Positions 8,262 through 14,557 of a stretch of DNA of 16,757 nt are shown here, piece by piece (position 1 is the first letter of the stretch; every line of letters starts with the position of its first letter). The notes under the pieces were generated by a model that had not been told where the DNA came from, made no database searches, and saw nothing but the letters and a program-made list of their open reading frames with translations. The stretch is taken from contig PJAB01001161.1 of assembly GCA_002887195.1 (NCBI GenBank), positions 1-16,757 on the forward strand. The letters are read 5' to 3'. Both the position numbers and the translations under genes were made by a program. This stretch comes from Chrysochromulina parva (Eukaryota > Haptophyta > Prymnesiales > Chrysochromulinaceae).

Positions 8262-8730
8262 TCAGCGGCGCTTCTTGTCGTCACCCTTGCGTTCACCAAG
8301 GCGATCTGAGACTGAGCCGCGTGCGCCACGTCGGTCGTCAGTTGGAGCCCCACCACGGTCGCCACCGCCACCGCCGCCACCGCCGCCGCCGCCACGGTCG
8401 CCACCGCCACCGCCACCGCCGCCACGGTCGCCGCCGCCACCGCCACGGTCGCCGCCGCCACCGCCACGGTCGCCACCGCCACCGCCACGGTCGCCGCCGC
8501 CACCGCCACGGTCGCCGCCGCGCCCTCCACCATCGCGCCCTCCACCATCGCGCCCTCCACCATCGCGCCCCCCACCGTCGCGTCCACCCGGTCCGTCGCG
8601 TGCACCCGGTCCGTCGCGTCCACCCGGTCCGTCGCGTGCACCCGGCCCGTCGCGTGCACCCGGCCCGTCGCGTGCACCCGGCCCGTCGCGTGTACCCGGT
8701 CCGTCGCGTCCGCTCGGAGGGCGCGTGTCC

Positions 8731-8765
<35 letters not shown>

Positions 8766-11700
8766 GCCACCGCCACCGCGGCGATCAGCTTGGCGCGAGC
8801 CCATCACCTGATGAGGGAGGGCACTCGAGGTTTCGTCAGAGGCTCATACAGGTTTCGTCAGAGGTACTCAGAGGTTTCGTCAGAGGCGATTAGAGGTTTC
8901 GTCAGAGGCTCTCGCAGGAATCGTCCGAGGCACTCAAGGTTTGGTCAGAGGCCATCAGAGGACATCAGAGGACTACAGAGGCCATCACCTGCTCGCGCAA
9001 AGCCTTCTCGCGCTGCTCCTGCTCCGCCTTCTCACGGTCGGAGAGCGCCCCGCGTCCGCGATCGCCGGCAGAGGGCGGGGGCGGGGGCGGCGGCGGCGGC
9101 GCAGCGACGCCTGCTAACGGCAACCTCTCCGCAGCGCCCTTGCCACTCTTCTCGTCCCGCTTGTCGCCGCCTCCCATATTAGGCAACCTCTCCGCAACGT
9201 CCCGCTTGTCGCCGCCGCCGCTGCTCTCGCGCGAACGGTCCCGCTCGGCCTTGGGCGGGTCGCGGCGTGCGTCGTCGTCTCGCCCGCCATTGCCCTTGTC
9301 GCCAGAGCGCTTGTCGTCGCGCTTGTCGTCGCGCTTGTCGTCGCGCTTGTCGTCGCGCCTGTCGTCGCGCCTGTCGTCGCGCCTGTCGTCGCGCGCCATC
9401 TTGGGCGGTGGTCCCGGCGAGCTATCAAGACGGCCGGAGAGCTCACTCCTCAGCTCTCCTTCCCGGTCGCGCTTCCGCTCGGCGGCGGCGGCGGCGGCCG
9501 CGCCTCCACCTCCGCCGCCACTCCGATCGCCTCCGCCTCCGCCGCCACTGCGATCACTTCCGCCGTCGCCAGTGGACACCTTGGCCGACGACGGCGCGCC
9601 TCCTGTAGTTGGTTGGAACGGCTTCGCGTTTGGGTTGAGGGGCGAGTCATTTGCGGGCTTGGGCGCGCCCACAACGACGCCCGCCACGGTGCGCACTGCC
9701 TTGGGTGGTGGCTCGCCTCCACCAGACGGCGCCGGACGCTTGCGCTCTGAGTCGCTGCCGCCCTCCTTGCTGCCCTTGACGCTCGATTTGCCGCTCTCCC
9801 TGTCGACGTCCTTTCCCTTTGCATCGCCGCCACCACTACCGCTGGCACCACCGCCACCACCACCGCCACCACCACCATCGTCGCCCCCTCTGGCGCCGCC
9901 GCCCCTGCTGCCGCCCTCGATGGCCACGCCCCGAGTGAAGTCCTCTTGCGCCTCCATCGAGGGCTTGAGCTTCTGGAGCATCGTGAAGTACTGGGACGCC
10001 ATGATCTGCAGGTCCTTGCGTTCGTCTTGGCGCAGCTTGTCGACACGCTTCTCAATCATCTCAGAGAGCTTCTTCATCACGGGGAAGACGTCGATGACGC
10101 GCGTGAGCACGTGGAGCGCGTTGCGCACCTCCATGTACTCCTTGGACTCGAGGCACGTCATAATCGACTTGGACACCTTGCAGTACCTGGCGAGGGAGGT
10201 CATCGGAGGTCAATAGAGGTCATCAGAGGCAAGGCGAGGTCATCGGAGGCTATTCGTGGCAATCAGAGGCCAGGCGAGGCCATCAGAGGCTATTCGTGGC
10301 AATCAGAGGCCAGGCGAGGTCATCAGAGGCTATTCGTGGCAATCAGACGTACCACTTGAAGACGACCTTGACAAACTCCTGGTACGAGGCCTTGCGTTGG
10401 TCGACCTGTTCGAACGACTTCGAGAAGCCGGGCAGTTTGGCGCACTCCTCGTTGTAGATGGACTCATCACTCTTCCAGTGGAGGAGAAGCGAGAGGCTCT
10501 CTTTCAGAAAGCGCCCCAGGTTTTGCGCCTGCCGCTCCGTGCAGCAGAAGATGTGCACCGACACATCGCGCAGCAGCTTGTCGTAGTACTGGAGCGTCGA
10601 GAAGTAGGGCGTTCCCTGCGCGTGCGTCTGCTGCACGAAGCGCGCGCAGAAGACCGCGTCGGCGGGCGAGAAGACGCAGCGCGGGAAGATGCAGTACTGC
10701 AAAAAGGAGTTCATCGCGTCGGCGGCGGCGCTCTTGTGCGCATCCGGCGAGTTGAACCAGTCGCCCTTGGAACGCGCGAGCCGGCTCATCACGATCTTGT
10801 GCCGCTCGTTTTGCACTTTGAGCTCCTCCTTGAGCTTGTCGATCGACACGAGCGCGCGCTCTTTGTCCTTCCGCCGCTTGAGCGCGTTCGCCTTCGGATC
10901 GTCCTGCTCGCGAGCATATCGGAGCAGATGCACTCAGATCCACTCAGATGCACTCAGATGGACTCAGATGGACTCAGATGCACACAGATGCACTCAGATG
11001 CACTCAGATGCACTCAGGGCTCGTCACGGTCTCCTCACGTGCAATCACCTGCTCGCCGCCATTCGGACGCACGCACCGAGATGCACTCAGATGCAATCAG
11101 GGCTCATCACGTGCAATCACCTGCTCGCCGCCAATCGGAGGCACGCACCGAGATGCACTCAGATGCACTCAGGGCTCATCACGTGCAATCACCTGCTCGC
11201 CGCCAATCGGAGGCACGAATCGGTCGATCTCGTCGACCTGCCTACGCAGCCGCCGCGTCTCGGCCTCGTACCGGTCCCGGGGCACAAAGATGTCGTAGAG
11301 CGAGAGGGACCAGAAGGTGGCATAGAGGCGCGGCGAGAGCAGGTCCCATGCCGCCGCGGGCAAGATGGATCGGATGGCATGCGTCTCGAAGGCGCCGTCC
11401 TGGGCAGCCTCGGCCTCCCTCGAGGCCGCACTGCCCCCCTTGGCGGCGGTAGCGCTCTGCTGGCTATCAAGCTCGGCGATCGCGGGGCGGCAGATGAAAA
11501 AGGCGACTTCGGGCTCGACGCTGTACTTGTCGCAGAGCGTGCCCACCGGCGGCATGATGGCCGCATACTCCTGCGGCGTTAGGGTAGACGCGACGAATGC
11601 CGCGTACTGCTCGAGAGTCTCGTGGCACCGATCGTAGAGCTCGGAGAGGACCTTGAGGTGCGGCGTTTCGTTGGCGAAGACCACCGAGCCGCGCTGCTGC

Positions 11701-14265
11701 GCGATGAGCAGAAAGAGCGGCACGACAAGCCCGTTCTTCACGAGAGCGTCCTTCAATCGCATCGACGAGCGGCGCGTGTTCTTCGCGATGCCGAGGACGT
11801 CGGTGACCGAAAGCTTGAGGGTCTCGCCGCCGGCGCATCCCTCCAGTTGGTCACGCGAAACGTCCTCGAGCAGCTCAATGCCCGCCATCTTGGTCACCAA
11901 GTCGCGCAGCAGCAGCAGCTGGAGGGACTGGCCGCTCTTGAGCGTGTTCGCGATGTACTGCAGCAGGCCGACGAGCTCGATATTCGGGTGCTTCTTGTAC
12001 AGGTTGCCGCAAAAGGAGGAGAGAGACTGCATCCAGAGACTCACGTGCAGCCCATCGTCCTTGAGACGATCCTTCGAGGTCGAAGCGAGGTGAGAGAGGA
12101 TGATGTACGTGAGCGTATCGAAGGACATGTGCGTCAGGTACTTCATCATGTCGACTACGGGCACGATAAGGTTGTCGTACGCCTGGATCTGGCCCAGGAT
12201 CGTATCGAAGACGACCGAGGGCATGCTGTGGGTGATCTTGCCGAGGAGCCGACCGTACATCTTCGTATTCTCCTTGGAGAGGCGGCGCATCATGCGCTTC
12301 GTCTCGTCTGCCGTGCGCGCACGCGCGACCGCAAGCTCCGGAGAGCTCTCGCCCTTCATGCGCTCGTGCAGCACGCCATACCGGCAGTAGCGCGTCGTGT
12401 ACGGCTGCTGCTCGAGCAATCTCCAGAGCTCATGCACAAGCCCGGGGTTGGACGAGCACAGGGCGAGCGCGGGCAAGATCGCGTCATCCACGCATGCATT
12501 GATGGCCTCATCCAACTGGGCGTCCTCGGGCGACAAGCTGGACTCAAACTTCAGCCGAGAGCACGCAGCCGCGCACAGCCGGCACATTTTGGCCAGCAGC
12601 AGCGGCGCGTGGTGCAGGTGGCACCCGAGGCGCTGCAAGAGCGGCGCCGCCGCGTGCACTGCCGCCGCCGGTGTCATCGCCTGTGACAGCTGCCTATTCG
12701 TGGCCTTGGGCGCCGACGCGGGCGCCCCGTCCACTTCCATGGGCTCCGCCGCGGGCGCCGCAACGGGCGCCGCTGCAGGCGCCGCGGTGGGCGCGGGCGC
12801 GGCCGTAGCCACGAGAAAGGTGGAGCGTGGCGCGATGGTCGCATACGCGGGCGCGACGAGCCACTCGAGGAGACCGCAGAGCGCCTCGCGCACGGGCCCG
12901 TATGCGGCCACGTCGACGCCCTCGAGCTCCTCCATGAGCCGCTTGGCCGCCGTCCACTCGCGCAGCTGCAGCAGCGCGCGCAGCAGCCCAAGCGGCTGCA
13001 TTCGTTCCACACTGAGCTCGGCGTGATCCTCGAGATCGCCGGCCTCGGGCGCCGTGGCGGGCGTGGACGCCGAGTTGGGCGCGCCGTGGGTCGACGAGCC
13101 GGCGCCGTCATCGAGCGAACCAAAGTCGGCGAGCGACTTGCGCGCCACTCCACCGCCCAGCTTCGCAGTCGCGAGCAGCGCCGACGCGCGCTTCGCCTCG
13201 AGCTCTTGGAGGACCTTGAGCGACGGCGAGAGGTGCGGCAGCACCTGCTCTAGCGCGACCGAGCCCATGGAGAGGAGGAGGCCACACATCATGTAGAGCG
13301 AGTCGGGCGTCGGCGCGCCGCCCGCATCCGAGTACAGCGAGAACTTGAAGCCCACCATGTGCGGAATGAATGACGGGTTGAAGAGGGAGACGAGCTGATG
13401 GTTCACCGCGACGCGGGAGGGCACCGTCTCAAGCGCCTCAAGCACGAGATCGAGCACGCGGTTCGGGTCGAGGTCGAAGTAGCCGATGAGCGACTGCAGG
13501 TTCTGGATCACCTCTTGCGCGCTCCGGCAGTTACGCGTCGACGTCTGGTCTGCCGCGACGCCAGACGGCAGCTCCGAGAGCTCGGCGATGAGCTTCGAGT
13601 ACCCCTCGCTCTCCTCGCGGAATAGATTGTACTTTTGCTGCGTGTAGAGCATGCGCGTGTTCATCTTGACCTGGGCCTGGTGGAACTTTTGCGCGTCCTT
13701 CACCAGTCCCACCTCTTGCAGCACGTCCGACTCGAGCCGCGCGCGCAGCACGTCGCCGTCGACCACCTCCTTTTGCACGGCGCTCTGGATGAGCGCGTGG
13801 AAGAGCTTGCGAGAGTCGAGCGCCGTGGAGGTACCCGCCTCGAGCTCGAGGCCCATGAACCAGAAGACGTCGGCCAGGTTGGACGACACCAGCGGGCGCA
13901 GCGCCACCGGCAGCTGCGCCTCGTCGGCGAGCAGCTCGAGGAGCTTCTGAGGTTCAAGCTGCTCTTTGACTACTGCACTGCACAGGCTGTGCAGCAGGAT
14001 CTTGAGCGGGTGTGGCGTGCCATCTGGTGGCAGCTCGCTCGACGGCACGGCGCGCTGGCGCAGCGCAGCCGCGCTGCGTATCAGGCACGCACACACGAGA
14101 CAGAGTCAGAGGAGGAGAGAGCACAAAAAAGTCAGCGCCGGCGACGTGCGATGAGGCAGATGATGTGCCGGCGCTTCTGCTGAGCACGCACATGTTGTTT
14201 CTGCCATCCGATTCGATGGTCTTGCACCATTCTGTGATAGTCGAGAAGCCAATGGGGTCGGCCAT
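8262..14265 (-). CDS. THO2: THO complex subunit 2 (THO2/THOC2), mRNA-export scaffold, 5 exons
   Basis: Exons in transcript order: 14192-14265, 11193-14073, 10353-10903, 8989-10186, 8262-8807. All introns are GT-AG and in frame; 1749 residues, similar to plant and animal THOC2. THO2 scaffolds the nuclear THO/TREX complex that couples transcription to mRNP packaging and export. Family blocks seen in order: TEWCKTIESDGRNN at the N-terminus; YNLFREESEGYSKLIAEL and LIGYFDLDPNRVLDL (about 170-234); VTKMAGIE (about 750); LYATFWSLSLYDIFVPRDRY (about 940-957); IFPRCVFSPADAVFCARFV and SKEYMEVRNALHVLTRVI in exons 3-4. An Ala/Pro/Val insertion interrupts exon 2. The last roughly 490 residues are low complexity: Gly runs, DDRR/DDKR repeats, RDGPG repeats and RGG boxes. 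The start is the first ATG of its frame and is supported by the conserved N-terminal block. Very sure of identity. Confidence 0.96.
8520..8712 (-). repeat. Coding 15/18-bp arrays for RDGGG and RDGPGA repeats in the THO2 tail
   Basis: A 15-bp unit encoding RDGGG and an adjoining 18-bp unit encoding RDGPG(A/G/T) repeat in the last exon. Both periods are multiples of three. They are flanked on either side by GGC/GGT-type arrays encoding poly-Gly and DRGGGGG units. This is disordered, RGG-like tail sequence. Confidence 0.85.
8808..8988 (-). other. THO2 intron 4, 22-bp tandem repeats (181 nt)
   Basis: Donor GAGCAG/GTGATGGCC, acceptor CCCTCATCAG, on the minus strand. Splicing joins ALREQ to VMGSRQ in frame. 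The donor and the following exon share CAGGTGATGG(C/G)CTC, a 14-bp near-duplicate across the intron. The sense strand is rich in CCTCTGA(C/T) units. Confidence 0.9.
8831..8951 (-). repeat. 22-bp tandem array in THO2 intron 4 (about 6 copies)
   Basis: On the plus strand TTTCGTCAGAGG starts at 8831, 8853, 8875 and 8897, a 22-bp period. Two diverged copies follow at about 8919 and 8940. On the sense strand each unit reads CCTCTGACGAAA. 22 is twice the 11-bp unit seen in PPR-SET intron 1. Confidence 0.95.
9304..9399 (-). repeat. Coding 12-bp array for DDRR/DDKR mixed-charge repeats in THO2 exon 4
   Basis: Units of 12 bp (plus-strand GTCGTCGCGCTT or GTCGTCGCGCCT) encode alternating acidic and basic pairs, about residues 1431-1463. 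The stretch resembles mixed-charge domains rather than a folded segment. Confidence 0.9.
10187..10352 (-). other. THO2 intron 3, decamer/40-bp tandem repeats (166 nt)
   Basis: Donor AAGTG/GTACGT, acceptor CCTCGCCAG on the minus strand. Splicing joins VVFKW to YCKVSKSIMTCLE, which matches the collinear family block (KWxYKxxKxSVxCLE in animals). Retention would stop at once after KWYV. Confidence 0.9.
10201..10350 (-). repeat. Perfectly phased 10-bp array with 40-bp superperiod in THO2 intron 3
   Basis: Fifteen consecutive decamers, plus-strand pattern roughly (C/A)ATC(A/G)GAGG(C/T), keep exact 10-bp phase. The higher-order unit recurs every 40 bp: TATTCGTGGC at 10251, 10291 and 10331. The sense strand reads GCCTCTGATT-type units. 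Confidence 0.95.
10904..11192 (-). other. THO2 intron 2, decamer array plus 72-bp repeats (289 nt)
   Basis: Donor GGCGAGCAG/GTGATTG at 11192, acceptor CGCGAGCAG ending at 10904. Splicing joins PPIGGEQ to DDPKANALKRR, phase 0. The acceptor side is a ten-unit decamer array; the donor side is a 72-bp tandem repeat that includes the end of exon 2. Confidence 0.9.
10921..11020 (-). repeat. 10-bp tandem array (10 units) in THO2 intron 2
   Basis: Ten decamers of CACTCAGATG type on the plus strand (CATCTGAGTG on the sense strand) run in exact 10-bp phase with few substitutions. Confidence 0.95.
11041..11217 (-). repeat. 72-bp tandem repeat spanning the THO2 exon 2/intron 2 junction
   Basis: Plus-strand GCAATCACCTGCTCGCCGCC starts at 11041, 11113 and 11185, an exact 72-bp period. 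The copy at 11185-11217 contains the true exon end and donor; the other two are intronic copies of the same exon end plus donor. The intervening TGA after GATGAGCCC stops translation if a downstream donor is used. Confidence 0.95.
14074..14191 (-). other. THO2 intron 1, ordinary intron without arrays (118 nt)
   Basis: Donor AACAACAT/GTGCGTG, acceptor CTGATACGCAG on the minus strand. It joins a 74-nt first exon to exon 2 in phase (codon AT|C). It has a CTGAC branch-like site followed by a T run and no tandem array or GCATGC core, so it looks like a conventional, probably older intron. Confidence 0.8.
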
Positions 14266-14557
14266 CGCGTGCTGAGGGAGCTGCCCAAGGTCGAAGTCAT
14301 GTGTGAATAGTACGTGTGAAAATTTCGGCCTCGGCCCTACCGTATGTGCCAACCTGGAGGGTGGGACCCTACTCGTCTGGTGTGAACTGATAACTTGAAT
14401 ATGTACTAGGAACCTCAAAAGTAGATGAAGGAATATTGTGAAACTATTGTGAAACGACCCAAAAAGGAAACTTACTTGTCCAAACCAAAGTCTGAAAACC
14501 TCGGTCCGAAATCCCGACTCGTACCTGAGTCAGACGGACCTGTGGACCGCTCGATCT
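14266..14557. promoter_or_regulatory. Divergent spacer, candidate bidirectional promoter of THO2 and gene 4
   Basis: This 292-bp gap lies between two diverging start codons and is the most AT-rich stretch of the window, especially 14385-14500. No TATA box or named factor site is convincing. An 11-bp direct repeat, TATTGTGAAAC, occurs twice in tandem near 14434-14455. An ATG at 14425 opens a 62-codon frame to 14613 that overlaps the gene 4 start out of frame; it would act as a uORF only if transcription starts upstream of it. Promoter function is inferred from position and composition. Confidence 0.5.

Noticed and set aside
10921..11217. Tandem repeats that might be taken for a CRISPR array
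   Set aside because: The repeats are head-to-tail without unique spacers, lie inside a eukaryotic intron, and have no cas genes nearby.
11622..12686. 354-codon open frame on the plus strand
   Set aside because: It lies wholly opposite the conserved THO2 exon 2 and has the Arg/Leu/Val/Glu bias of an antisense shadow.
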